Shown here: positions 9,925 through 20,659 of the stretch, one piece after another | Position numbering within the stretch: the first letter of the stretch is position 1 | How the letters are laid out: each line of letters opens with the position of its first letter | Source of the DNA: Bipolaris cookei | Taxonomy: Eukaryota; Ascomycota; Dothideomycetes; Pleosporales; Pleosporaceae | Direction: 5' to 3' | DNA length: 28,991 nt | NCBI GenBank assembly: GCA_002286855.1 | Contig: NRSV01000150.1 | Span: 1-28,991 of the forward strand | The notes under the pieces: generated by a model | What the model was told of the DNA's origin: nothing | Seen by the model: the letters and a program-made list of their open reading frames with translations, nothing else | Database searches by the model: none | Made by a program: the position numbers and the translations under genes

Positions 9925-12537
9925 CTACCACTTCCATTCTCCCTTCCTGGGACCAAAGTACTCACCGTCAGGAAGGACCTTGCGGACGGCTGCTCCGGCT
10001 CCATCAAGCGTATCACTGACGATAGTGGTGCCCCAGTAGTCGGGCATTGCGGCACCGGGAAGTTGAACGCAGAAGAAGATCACAATAGCGCAAATGGCAA
10101 GACCGACATCCATACCAGCCGAAGTGACGTAGTTGTACTGCATCCACCAACCACGATACCTGTCACGTATGAACTTGTTGAATATGTAGCCGACGAGAAC
10201 CCACGAAAGCTGTAATCACATTAGTATTCTATGTTCCTCACTAAAAAAAAGGGGGGGGGGGCCGGAGATTCTGATAACTTACAATGTTCATGGGCGTGTA
10301 CGGAGGTACGTAAGACAGGGAGGCGAAGATAAGTGGCGGACTGATTTTGCGAATGAAGCTGACCTTAGGGAACATGCGGGAAGCACCATAGACCAAGAAC
10401 GGAGTACCAAAGCCCACGAGCCACATCCATTGGAGGTCCTTGTAAGTCGAGTCTCCGGAGAACAAGTGCTTGGGACCGACAGCACCCCAGATGACACTAG
10501 CGTTGTAGAACGTCTTGATGTAGGCACATGTGAATGATCCGGATGCCAATGGGGTGCAGACGTTCTTAATCGCGCCCAGAGCCCATTCGATGGTGGCGAG
10601 CTGGCACAGACAAGACCAGACGGTAGCGACGAATTGCGCGGCGAACAGCGAGCGCTGGGGAACGTGCATATAGTGGCCTATCTTGAGATCCTGGCAGAAG
10701 TATAGTGCCTGAGTCATGACGATGTAACCAAATGTCTTGAACATCATCATGGCGATGGGGTGACCTGGTTGTACATATCCGATGATGAACTCAGTGAAGA
10801 CATTGAGACCCATTTGGATGTTGGTGAAGGCTTGGATGATGCCTATGGGAATGGTCCATACGGTCGCAATCACGAGAGATAGGATGACAGAGTACCATTT
10901 CATGCCAGTAGGGTAAGCGAGAGCGGATACAAAGGCAAAGGCAGTCATGACAGCGAGTAGTGCAAGGTACCACCATGTGGGTACTGTCTTATACTTTCGC
11001 ATAATCTTCATATGAATATCATCCAGTTCACCAGATGTGGACCTCCAGCGGCGCCAGATTTCGGAACCGTGGAAGAGGTAGGTGTGGCTGACTAGTGCAG
11101 CGATACTAGCAAAGTTCAGTCCGTAGTTGAGTGCATTAGTAGGAGACAAGAATAGAGGCGAGTACGCCTCATATTTGGCAGGGTCGATAATGTGATCAGG
11201 AGTGAGAATTCTGGAGGTGTTGTAGATTTTACCAGTGTTGTCCAGAATACTGTTTTGCGATATTGACACGTAATCACCATACCAAGTGTTGGTAAAGCTC
11301 AATGCTGGAATAATGATCCAGACAAAGAAAACAACACCGATCAAAGTGTTTACGTGTGCATACCACGGACTAAGTAGCGGGCTGTTAAAGAAGGAGTTGA
11401 TTTGTGCCCAGTCGAGAGTAAACCCAGTGAATGGGAAGCCGAGTGCAATGCCAGTGCTCTGTCCAAAGAGTTGGTTGACAACAACATTATTGGGCTTGGC
11501 CCAAGTGACCCAGGCAAAGTAGCTGAATGCAGGAATGATGAAGTCTGGGAGCCAGGACCAGATGAACATACCGATCATGACGTACATGAACATTCGGTAC
11601 CGCGAGATGGACCAGCCATGCGTGGTCGTAGGGTCAGTCTGCCCGTGGTCATGGAGAGCATACAAGAAACCGACATTGACGAGCGCGCCAGGCCAAATCA
11701 TGGACGCAGGTTCTACAAGAAACTTTCGGACGGAACCTGCTAGACCAAATCCAAGACATTGCGTGGACAGAGCAAAAAGCGTGTTGAAGCCCCATCCGAA
11801 CTGGCTCGTGTCGAATTTGTAGAACTTGCGGAGTGAGACGACGGTGTCGACAAAGTATCCAGCGCCACCACCAAAGGCAGCATTGGCCATTGCTACGATT
11901 ATGACGTGCTCCTTGACATTGAAAGGTCCTGGGTTGAGATTTCCTTTGAGTCCGAAGATGCTGAACTCCTTGTTGGGAAGGACTCTAGCGAAGAATATAC
12001 CGATCGGGTAGGCGATCAACAGTACAACGTAGGGGCCGATGCTGATAAGGGGATAACGCAACAAGAAAAGCGCGTTGACTGATGAGCAGATGGTGGTCAT
12101 AAGGAGACCAATGACCCATGAGCGAATGGTGCTGGCGGGAACGTCTTCATCGTAGTTCCGAACGACAGCACGGACCTGTTGTCTTGATTAATTCCATGTG
12201 GAGGTATTTAGATATTCTTGCAACTCACTTCAGGATATGGTGAGTTCTCGATTACTTCTCCAACGAGCTTCAACTCGCCGTTTTGATCATGGGTCTCAGT
12301 GGCGGCATTGACCATGTCAACCGCCTCGTCTGGCAGGTTAGGATCCCATTTGTGTTCGTCACGGAAAGCTTTTAGGCGTTGGTTTGCCTCTGCTTCGCTG
12401 ATGTCGCGAACGTCCGAGGCATCGTTGCTGGATGTCTCTCCATGGGTCTCATTTATCTGTTCGCTAACAGTGACGGGGTCCTTCTCGGTGTTTGATCTCT
12501 TGAAGCCCAGCCTCTTACCAAAGCCTTTGGGCGACAT
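9925..12537 (-). CDS. OPT-family oligopeptide transporter (3 exons, 828 aa)
   Basis: The model is join(9925..10209, 10283..12175, 12229..12537), complement; 2487 nt in one frame. Intron 1 (12176-12228, GTGAGT...CAG) and intron 2 (10210-10282, GTAAGT...TACTAAT...CAG) are both phase 0. The first ~120 residues are hydrophilic and cytosolic-looking, followed by many hydrophobic segments (about 13-15) to the end. OPT signatures are NPGPFNVKEHVIIVAMANAA, QDLKIGHYMHVPQR and FYNASVIWGAVGPKHLFSG. The last exon ends in DGEYFGPRKGEWKW. The family are proton-coupled plasma-membrane importers of tetra- and pentapeptides, glutathione or related compounds; the substrate cannot be told from sequence. The frame is intact, with the usual length for fungal OPTs. 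Both flanks are transposon islands. Confidence 0.93.
10241..10262. repeat. A8-G11 homopolymer tracts in OPT intron 2
   Basis: The plus strand reads about eight A then eleven G (eleven C then eight T in the sense direction), inside the 73-bp intron between donor and branch site. Such tracts vary in length between isolates and are prone to sequencing error, but being intronic they do not affect the frame. Confidence 0.8.
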
Positions 12538-14027
12538 CTTTTAGATGTTGGGCAGGAATAGAGAATAGAGAATAGAGAAGATGGTCATTGCAGAAATACC
12601 CAGGACCATGGTCCTTTATAACTGATCTTGAATGGCACGATATTTACATGCTCGACGGATTAAGGTTCACAAAAGGATATTGCCTCGGCCAGCTATCTAT
12701 GGAGCAGCTTCCAGATAGAGCAACGGGCACGGCACAATGGCACCAATCAGATACCTCAGTTTGAATGATATCGGACGCGCCACGAACACTACGGCAATTT
12801 GGGGACGAGCGGGATGAAGGGTCTAACGGGTCTTCGGCACACGCCGCGCAATGAATGGATATAGAGTTGGCTAAGGTTCGGTGCCTTCCAACTCCGGCAT
12901 AGTCGAAATTTTGGTCGCGATAGTGCAAGTCTTGATGAAGCTTGGAATGTTAAGGTTCCTTGGCCACGGTGCTTATGGTGTGGCGCGTGTTCTTCGTATT
13001 TTCGGTGGGGTCTCGGAAGCTTCGGCTTCGAAAAACAATGGCATTAAATCACAAATCAGAAAAAGTGCGCGGGGACCGGATTGAAGGAAAGTGTATTTGA
13101 TGTCTCCCCTATAGAAATTCAAACACATACATCATCTCTGCTGCGCGATGGCTTTTTTCGAAAGTTAGACAACAACGGTTCCCATATGCATGTAACCTTC
13201 GAGAGGGTGCATGGAAGCTTTCAGCGTCATGGGTTGTGCCTGTACACGAGTCGATCCATAGTGTCTGCAATGAGACGCAGGCCAATGAGATAGATGAGGA
13301 GGCAGTCCCTAGATTAGATACGTGTCAACGGCCTATCACGTTTCAACTCTACCGCAATCCCATGCATCGTGGCTCCCGTAGACTGAGCATTGTCCAATGA
13401 TCGATTGGAAAGATAAGTCTATTCGGCCGACAATCGGTATCTTGACGTCCAAGCAGGGATTGATGCATCCATCAGGGCCTGTTCGATTTCGCAATTATGG
13501 TTTTGTTTATCGGTAGCCTGGTTAGATGCGGGTAGAAGAAGCCACTGACAGTGGTGTGCCAGTGTAAAGGTACTGCAGCAGGACCCAACGAACCCCCAGG
13601 GCCTGGACGGAAATTTGCGATTCCATTTTGCTCTCTCGATTCCGCTATACTTATACGGGTGGATGGTAGATTATTTCTACGCTAGTAGCGCCATAGCTGT
13701 GTAGTTGTGGTGATTTCAATCCAAACAGACCCCTTCGTTCCGTTCAATTCACTTGCAGAAGCTCCGTTCCACAGCTTTAGTGCCGTTCATGCCTACCGGG
13801 CCGGTGTCGCAGTTATGCGGCCGAACAAGCCACTAGTCTGGATATCAGCAGGAAGTTGGTGATGAAGTCATCTGATCAATCTTTGATAAGAACAGTATCC
13901 GAAAGGCTGTCTCTATCCAAAGCAGATCGTATGGATGACTTTGGGTAGGATCTCGTTTGTGGCTTTCGGTTCGTATGTGACCGACACATTGGAATGCGCT
14001 AGTCTCGTAGCGTGCTTTAATGTGGCG
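12538..14027. other. 1.5-kb intergenic region upstream of the OPT gene, no gene supported
   Basis: This contains the OPT promoter. Several GATA cores (for example GATAAG near 13412 and 13886) occur, but at a density that could be chance. Short ORFs on both strands have no recognisable domains. No terminal repeats or transposase remnants were seen before E3. Confidence 0.5.
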
Positions 14028-14106
14028 TACCGTGCCTGCGCGCGCAACGCCTCATGTCGCGCAACGCCCCACGAACACTAGGATACCAGACAAGCCACTA
14101 ACTTCA

Positions 14107-15987
14107 ATGCGTTGTACCTCCACCATCATAGCACCAATTGATGATGCGCTTGCAGTAATTCAATCGCTTGAGACAGGAGAGCCATTCTTTTATAGATATA
14201 TTGCTTGTCGCTTTGGTGTATCAAATAGTACGCTGACCCGAAGACACAAGGGCCGTCAGCGCCCACGGGAAGCTAAAGACCGTAACCAACAACGACTGGG
14301 CCCACAACAAGAGCGGGAGCCTGTACATCATATTAATAGCCTTACAGAGGGACAGCCGCCTCCTACGAGAGAGATGATACGATATTCCGCATCGTCGATA
14401 GCCACAGAGCCCGTAAGCGATGCATGGGTTACGCGCTTTCTCGGCCGACACGGCGATCAGCTTGTCTCTCGATGGACCACTGCTATGGACGCTAGCCACC
14501 ACAAAGCTGACTCAAAGGAGAAGTAAGACGCCTAATTCAAGTTGATACACAGCAAAATAGCCTAGTATGGTATAGAACCGCATCATACGTACAATATGGA
14601 CGAAAAGGGCTTCATGCTAAGTGTACTAGGACGCTCAAAACGAATGTTCAGCCGTCGCTCGTATGAGAAGAAGGAGGTAATAGCGGCTGTACAGGATGGC
14701 TCTTGTGACTGGATCGCGCTCATAGCAGCTGTCTGCGCTGATGGGGAGGCTCTGCCGCCGGGCCTCATCTACTCGTCGGCGAACAGCTCACTACAGTCAG
14801 TATGGGTGAACTCCATCGAAGCTGGGCAGCACGACGTCTATGTAGCATCGCCACCATCTAGCTGGACGAAAAACGATATCGGTCTCGCGTGGCTAGAGCA
14901 GGTATTCGACCGCTGTACGAAGCAGAAAGCCCGTCGCGGGAGAGACTGGCGTTTCATTATACTCAATGGCCACGGTAGTCATGTCACACCAGCTTTTCTT
15001 GACTACTGCGACTCTCACCGTGTACTAATAGCTGTATTTCCACCTCACTATACTAATACGTTGCAGCCGCTCGACGTAGTGTTGTTCAAGCCACTCTCGA
15101 CCGCGTACTCAGCTGCGCTCTCAGACCACCTCCACAAGAGCCAGGGACTGCTCCCAGTCAAGAAAGGTGACTTCTTCCCACTGTTCTGGAGTGCCTGGCA
15201 GTCAGCGTTCAAGACAGAGACGGTTCTTAAGTCGTTTGAAGCTACTGGCATATGGCCAATGGAGCCAGAGCATATACTCAGGAGATTTACCCACACGCCA
15301 GCAGAAGATGACTGGAGCTCACCGTCGAGTCTCTCTGACTCTAATCGGAGAAAGATGGAATAGTTAGTCCGTACTGCTGTAACCAATAGCCAGTCAGTAG
15401 AGGCAAAGAAGTTGAGTCTTAAGTCCATCATCTCTCTACCCAAAACCAGCTACTACACCATGAACTCAACGGTATAAAAGAGTTTCTTACTACTAAGAAG
15501 AGGCAAAAGAAGCATAGTAAGCCTCTTGGCCTACAGCAGAGACACGAGTACCATGGTGGTGCCGTCTTCTAGTCTTTATGTAAGCTTAGAGAAGCACGTG
15601 CACGGGAGATAGTGAAACGACAGGAAGAGCACGAGCAGCAGCTTACAAAAGCTAATAAGAAGAAGATCCAAGCTGCTGCTAAGCTGCTCCGGCAACAGGA
15701 GGCAGAGGAGAGACGTGGCGAGAGAGGCTGCCAAGGTAGTGAAGGAGAAGGAGAGAACGGAAGAAGCAGCTACTCGGGCTGCCCGAGTCCAAGCCCAAAC
15801 CACCAAAGGAGCGTCCCAAACTACCCAGAACAGGAAGCACAAAGTTCCAGTCGTATCTCCATCACGTACTAAGCGCCAGAAACGTGGTAGTCGCTCTACA
15901 GCTACCGCGACGTCCACAGAGGCTGCACCAGCTGCACCACTTAAAACTAACTCACATGGCCGTACTATCAAAACTCCAAGCAAATAA
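14107..15987 (+). pseudogene. E3 pogo transposase with nonsense codons, frameshifts and a lost catalytic Asp
   Basis: From ATG 14107 (MRCTSTIIAPIDDALAVIQS) an HTH with NSTLTRRHKGRQ is followed by SDAWVTRFLGRHG. In-frame stops lie at 14524, 14533 and 14563, the last fitting CAG to TAG. The DDE core then reads TYNMDEKGFMLS, IILNGHGSH and QPLDVVLFKPLS. The second catalytic position, Asp in sister elements, is Asn. A stop at 15361, a frame change near 15420, TAG at 15570 (a Trp in relatives) and another frame change near 15715 break the coiled-coil C-terminal part. The tail ends SHGRTIKTPSK. The terminal TAA (15985-15987) arises from the E4 insertion: without E4 the frame reads two residues further (Tyr, Ser) to TAG. 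Confidence 0.88.
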
Positions 15988-16290
15988 CGTATTTGACCAT
16001 CAAGCCGGTCATACCATCGAGCCGGCCACTATTTCTTGGCATTGCGAACTTCATGTACGAAACACTATGCATCAACAACATAAGGATTTTCTGACTCAGC
16101 GAGAAGGTAGAATTATTCTAGCCCTTCATGCTTTGGTACAGGCCAGTTTAAGACTATACGATGCGCTGCTGTTGCCTATAATATACCTTTTCAGCGCCTT
16201 TGTGATCGGCTTAACAAAATTACTTTTCGGCCTCAAGTAGCCCCAAACTGCCGCAAGCTTACTACAACTGAAGAGCAGACAATCGCACGG
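15987..16290 (+). repeat. Left 304-bp arm of fold-back element E4
   Basis: Contains the terminal repeat, two 17-bp boxes and the first part of the transposase gene. It is matched in inverse orientation by 16780-17083. Visible differences are mostly transitions (for example ATTTGACCATCAAG here versus ACTTGACCATCGAG in the other arm). Confidence 0.9.
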
Positions 16291-16779
16291 CATGTTCTTT
16301 ACCTAGAATCGCGAGGATTTCCCCCTCGACTCTGTGAGGTAGCAGATATGGCAGGGAAACTACTGCGCGTACGAGGTGGTCAGCCTTTGGTCAAGAACTG
16401 GCCAGAGCGATTCGTATCGCGTTTAGAGGAGCTCAGAACAGTCTTCAATCAGGAAAAGGACGGCCAGAGAATACAGCAAGAGGATCCAGAGGTTATTGAC
16501 GCGTGGTTAAAGCTCATACGAGAGATAATTGAGAAGTATGGGGTATCTTCAGATGACATCCACAACTTTGATGAAACTGGATTTCAGATGGGTGTAATTG
16601 GCTTAATGAAGGTAGCCACAGGTTCAGAACGTCTTACGAGACCTACTTTTGTTCAGCCAGGCAATCGCGAGTGAGTTACTGTCATCCAGAGCCTCTGCGC
16701 TGCGGGATACGCTACCCCACCATTCATCATCTACAAAGGACGCGTCCACATCTCTGCATGGTAGGAAGAAGCATATATA
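16070..16779 (+). pseudogene. E4 transposase, N-terminal part and start of the DDE domain only
   Basis: Starting at about ATG 16070 (MHQQHKDFLTQREGRIILAL), the frame shifts once near 16140. It then reads CRKLTTTEEQTIARHVLYLE, RLCEVADMAGKLL, KNWPERFVSRLEEL and EDPEVIDAWLKLI, to the first catalytic motif DIHNFDETGFQMG. TGA at 16674-16676 replaces the Trp expected after GNRE, and TAG follows AW at about 16762. The gene is cut at the right fold-back arm, so the second and third catalytic motifs and the C terminus are absent. This is a different pogo family from E1-E3 and cannot encode an active enzyme. Confidence 0.85.
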
Positions 16780-17083
16780 CCGTACGATTGTCTGCTCTTC
16801 AGTTGTAGTAAGCTTGCGGCAGTTTGGGGCTACTTGAGGCCGAAAAGTAATTTTGTTAAGCCGATCACAAAGGCGCTGAAAAGGTATATTATAGGCAACA
16901 GCAGCGCATCGTATAGTCTTAAACTGGCCTGTACCAAAGCCTGAAGGGCTAGAATAATTCTACCTTCTCGCTGAGTCAGAAAATCCTTATGTTGTTGATG
17001 CATAGTGTTTCGTACATGAAGTTCGCAATGCCAAGAAATAGTGGCCGGCTCGATGGTATGACCGGCTCGATGGTCAAGTACGT
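16780..17083 (-). repeat. Right 304-bp arm of fold-back element E4
   Basis: Inverted copy of 15987-16290, ending at TACGT followed by TA. It contains the same transposase N-terminal fragment on the minus strand. Confidence 0.9.
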
Positions 17084-17229
17084 TATAGCTAGTACAAAAT
17101 AATTGCAGGCCTTTATTTACTACTCCACGACAATATCCCGTATGTATAGCAATCATGGGTAGCTTTACGGCCTCATTTTTGCCGTAGTGATTTTAGTGTT
17201 CCTGGCGCGTTGCGCGCGGGGGCACGGTA

Positions 17230-17446
17230 TATGCTTATCAGCTTCCGAGTCATGTACGTAGCGGCCACGCGACCCACGTCAATACTCTGATCGACTTCAC
17301 TCCGTAATTGATAAAGGACCTCGGAGCTTTCCACTCTAGATAGACGTACTGAGAACGCTTTCAAAAGTTCCTGCCAGCGCCGGCCTTATTAGTTAGCCTA
17401 TCGGACCGACTTTCTTAGCACGCACCCGTAATTTTGGTGAGCTAGT
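17230..17446. other. Spacer between E3 and the putative Helitron 3' end, nothing recognised
   Basis: No transposase similarity, terminal repeat or gene could be assigned. Confidence 0.4.
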
Positions 17447-17469
17447 CTAGGTTCGTGCGAAGCACGGGC
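17447..17469 (-). other. Candidate Helitron 3' terminus: hairpin followed by CTAG
   Basis: On the minus strand a 5-bp perfect stem (CGTGC, TTC loop, GCACG; 17454-17466) is followed after two A residues by CTAG (17450-17447). A short hairpin just before CTRR is the classic Helitron 3' end, and the orientation agrees with the Helitron gene at 21725-26238. The flanking base is not the expected T, the stem is short, and 4 kb of other elements intervene, so this is tentative. Confidence 0.3.
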
Positions 17470-17522
17470 AATCTTTTAGATTTCCCACCGGAACCATTGG
17501 GCCCGAGTATAACCTGCGCCAC

Positions 17523-18483
17523 CAGTAAGCACCTAACCTGACGCGACGTTCTGCGCCACAACCACCATGCTGCGACAACAACGCTCTATACAGACTTCTC
17601 ATGAAGGCAGAATAAGTCTGGCTATCGCATCCTATCGTAGTAATTCAAAACATTCTATTTAAGCTCTCGCAAAAGCGTACGATGTACCAAAGTCAACTCT
17701 TCAGACGCGTTCCCCCGATACCCAGTCACGATCAGAGACAGTCTCTGTCAACCGAAGGCTACTACCTATTGAAGAGCAGTCTCTTGTGCAGTGGATCCTA
17801 GCCCTTGATCAGCGTGGTTTTCCGCCCCATATTATTGACGTACGACGAATGGCAGACGCTCTACTCGCTGCGCGCGGCCAAGATTCACCTTCACAGCCTA
17901 TTGGCAAAAACTGGGTGTCGCGCTTTATCCAAGGCTAGTCAGAGCTTCAGACAAAGTGGACTAGAAAGTTCAATAGCCAGCGCGCTCTCTCTGAAGATCC
18001 TATCGCGATTACAGCCTAATTCAAGCTAGTTGGGGAGACGCGCCAGACGTACACCACCTCCACTACAGACAACTATAGATAACAACGCCGCAATACCGGT
18101 AGAAACACCGCATACAGTAACCCAGCTTTAGCAGCAGGCAAAGCTTCTTCAGGAACGGCTCCATCGGCAATCACAAAGCCCAACAAGCCAGCTTTTACGC
18201 CAGGTTGTTAAAGGCTGTCAAACAGCGATGCAGTCAGCAACTTGCTGTAGAGGCAGAAAGGGTGGTCATGGGCACTGAGCAGAGGGCAGTCAGCGACGTC
18301 AGCGCGCCACCGACGCGCACGAAGTGTCATATTCAAGGACATACTCGCACTTCATGCAAAACTAAATAAATTATCATATTTCTTAATTTCGTCTTATTAT
18401 ATTACGTTATTGTAGAGCAATTACGCAGAGAGTCGTGTCAGGTTTGGTGAAGCGTTCAGCTTACTGATGTTTCCAGCTTACTG
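17523..18483 (+). mobile_element. E5: internally deleted pogo-type element
   Basis: CAGTAAGC (17523) and GCTTACTG (ending 18483) form the outer ends. AACCTGAC and CGAC...CTGCG further in are shared by both ends in inverted order. The right end carries a 17-bp doublet (CAGCTTACTGAT at 18457 and 18474); the left has one copy. A clean TA duplication is not evident (AC on the left, AT/TA on the right), so the exact limits are approximate. It lacks the transposase catalytic core. Confidence 0.65.
17567..18369 (+). pseudogene. E5 transposase remnant: HTH and zinc-knuckle tail, catalytic core deleted
   Basis: ATG 17567 (MLRQQRSIQTSHEGRISLAI) begins an HTH (AYDVPKSTLQTR). RRLLPIEEQSLVQWILALDQ and GKNWVSRFIQG follow, then SQRALSEDPIAITA and FKLVGETR. 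There the sequence jumps to the C-terminal region: a Gln-rich coil in another frame, then CHIQGHTRTSCKTK, a degenerate zinc knuckle ending at TAA 18367-18369. Stops include TAA after KHSI (fits CAA to TAA) and TAG after FIQG. The DDE motifs seen in E1-E3 (NFDET, DGH, QPLDV) are all missing, implying an internal deletion of several hundred bp. Confidence 0.8.
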
Positions 18484-18509
18484 ATAGCGTACGTTAAAGC
18501 TATAACGTA

Positions 18510-20598
18510 GAGGTGCCGGACGGGCCAACGCCGGATTTTCCCCCAACGATACTATCACAAACTTGAAGCTGTAGAGCTCTACGTAAAAGCTATTATCGCA
18601 AGAAAATTTAGTGTAGTAATCCAGTATTATCATTTGTTTGATATATCTACTGATATTTGACTGGCAGCTTGATGGGGCGGCCTGAACGCGAGCGTGGTAA
18701 TGGTGGTGCAGCTGATCGATCAGCTGGCTGCGCACCGCCACTACTACCACCAACCATAATTTTTTTTGATACTAGCTTAGTACGGCGCTTGAAGCTAGAC
18801 TTCTTGCCTATTTGAGAAATTTTCATAGCTTTCTGAAGTCTTTTGTGGGCGGCTTGACGGGCTATCAAGTGGGCTGCTTCAGCTTTCTGCCTCTCACGAT
18901 CTAGTTTTGCCTGTGCCCGCGCCCGCCGTCGCGCATCTAGTTCTTGAGCTTTAAGTAGCTTTCTCTCCTCTCTAGCTTTAATAGCGATAGCTTTTTGGTG
19001 TTGTAACTCCTCATAATCGCGTTGTTTCTGCTCATATTGCTGGCGAGCTTCTCGCACCTTCCGTGGAGACCAGAAAGTAGCTCCACCATGATAATCGTCG
19101 GACAGCTCGAGCGTACCAGGCTGAGTACGCTCCTTCCGCTGTCTCTCATCAATGAGAGCTGCCTGGAGCTGCTCGTTTTCTAGTTGGAGAAACGCTGTAT
19201 CAGCGGATAGTTTCATCATGATTCTATTAAGTGCTGAGATCGACCTATTGCTTGTAGATTGATTGAGTAGCTGCCAAATTGTTCTCCAATCAGACGCTGA
19301 TGCTAATAATGCGTCTCTAGCGCTATTGGTAGCTATAGTTTTGAATTTTTGAAGTATAACTTCTGGATTGAATGGTGAGAGTCCAGTAGCTCTAAAAGCA
19401 TGGAGAATTGATGATTTCTTGAACGCTGCGCACCAAGCTCTCCAGAATATTGGGAAGAAATGAAATTTAGTGAATGGTATTAGCCCTTGGCTAGTATCGG
19501 TGAAGTTTGATAGCTTGTTCGAGTATGCGGTGAATAGTGGCTTAAACAATCCAATATCGAGTGGCTGCAGCGTATGCGTCGGGTGCGGCGAGAAGATAGC
19601 TAACAGTATTTTATTCTGATCACAATAGTCAATAAAATCCATCGTTATATAACTATAGTGCCCTTCCATGGTGAGTAATCGGTAAGAAGATCGAGCTTTT
19701 GGCTTAGTGGCTGGATCGAACACTTGTTTGAGCCATTGGAGACCGATATTATAGTTCAACCAGCCAGTGGCTGATGCGGTGATATATAAAGTATGGATAT
19801 CTGGGTCAAAACCTTGGAACCATGAGTTCTGGATAGAGCTGGATTTGCTGGAGTAGATAATGCTTGGATCTAGATACGATCCATCCGCGCAGATACACGC
19901 GATCAGCGTAATCCATTCGCGATTACCATCTTGGATATTTGATCTTTTCAATTTGGACTTAAGAGCAGCTTTAGAAAAGATTCTGACTGAGCGGGACTGT
20001 ACTCCAATCATGAAGCCCTTCTCATCCATATTATATATATGTCGCGGCTCCACTTTATATTGATCGATTTTTTGGCGTAGAAGCTCGAAGTAGAGCTGAT
20101 ACTTCTTTTCTGAATCAGCTCGGCGCCGGCTACGATCGATTGGCGTGGTGCGCTTGAGTATAACGAGATGCGAGTAGCGATAAACAAAGCGATCAACCCA
20201 GCGGTACCCGAGCTGCTTCTGAGCTAGCTGCAACGCGATATTTCGAATGATACTCGGTGTGGGTGGTAGGCCTCACTTAGTGAGTCTATCGATATAATCG
20301 ATAAGCTCAGCTTCATGTTGTGGGTGGACTGCCTGCTGGTTCTGTGCAGCTGCTTGTCTAGAGCTAGGAATACCTCGGTGGCGGCGGCTCAGCGTTCCTG
20401 GATCAACACTATTTTTTTTTCGCGATTTGAGAATATATGAGTTTTTCATTAGGCTTTAAAGCGTCAATAGCAGCAAGCGCAGCGTCAATTGATTGCATTG
20501 TGGTCACGTTATGGGTGGTTGAAGTGGGTAGAATAATTAGTGTTGGAGGACGTAATCCGGCGTTGGCCTGTCCGCGGCGTTGGCCCGTCCGGCACCTC
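18510..20598 (-). mobile_element. E6: near-intact pogo-type transposon, 2089 bp, TA duplication
   Basis: GAGGTGCCGGACGGGCCAAC (18510) and its inverted counterpart ending GGCACCTC (20598) are the termini. TA flanks both sides (18508-18509, 20599-20600). The right end (5' of the gene) has the 17-bp doublet (GGCGTTGGCC at 20559 and 20576), the left one copy. It sits inside the left terminal repeat of E7, so it is younger than E7. Confidence 0.93.
18647..20498 (-). pseudogene. E6 pogo transposase (about 616 aa), one homopolymer frameshift and one stop
   Basis: ATG at 20498 (MQSIDAALAAIDALKPNEKL) leads to an HTH whose frame is lost in a run of nine A (plus-strand T, 20412-20420). One base fewer gives continuous family sequence (GTLSRRHRGIP). 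TGA at 20275-20273 stands where relatives have Arg. From there 528 aa are open: IYNMDEKGFMIG, LLTMEGHYSY, QPLDIGLFKPL, YHGGATFWSPRKVREARQQY, a long charged coiled coil, and the tail SGRPIKLPVKYQ. The second motif has Glu for Asp and Tyr for the usual His (DGHGSH in E2), so even a repaired frame may be inactive. The open 528-aa product lacks most of the first DNA-binding domain. Confidence 0.9.
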
Positions 20599-20659
20599 TA
20601 CCTCACGGGCGAGCCGCCCACTTTTGCCAAGACCACACCAAACTACCCTTCCTGCATCA

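Larger units (their letters stand above)
15987..17083 (+). mobile_element. E4: fold-back pogo-type element with 304-bp inverted arms, 1097 bp
   Basis: Left arm 15987-16290 and right arm 16780-17083 are near-identical inverted copies differing at only a few positions. Ends are ACGTA...TACGT, flanked by TA (15985-15986, 17084-17085). Each arm carries two 17-bp boxes (CCATCRAGCCGG at 15997 and 16014). The unique centre (16291-16779) continues the transposase gene begun in the left arm and stops abruptly at the right arm. The 3' part of a normal element has thus been replaced by an inverted copy of its 5' end. It lies inside the last codons of the E3 transposase. Confidence 0.9.
14030..17227 (+). 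mobile_element. E3: pogo-type transposon (about 2.1 kb before E4 inserted), TA duplication
   Basis: Left end CCGTGCCTGCGCGCGCAACG (14030) and right end CGTTGCGCGCGGGGGCACGG (17227) are imperfect inverted repeats extending to GAACACT. They are flanked by TA (14028-14029 and 17228-17229). The left end holds two 17-bp boxes (CGCGCAACGCC at 14041 and 14058), the right end one. The element spans 3198 bp including E4; removing E4 and one TA leaves about 2099 bp, the normal size. Confidence 0.88.

Noticed and set aside
12644..12928. 94-aa minus-strand ORF upstream of the OPT gene
   Set aside because: No family features; overlaps the likely promoter region; probably chance.
13081..13293. 70-aa plus-strand ORF in the 12538-14027 spacer
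   Set aside because: Short, no domain, no splice partners seen.
16080..16240. Possible small gene in the E4 arm (also on the minus strand at 16830-17156)
   Set aside because: It is the frame-shifted start of a pogo transposase duplicated in the two fold-back arms.
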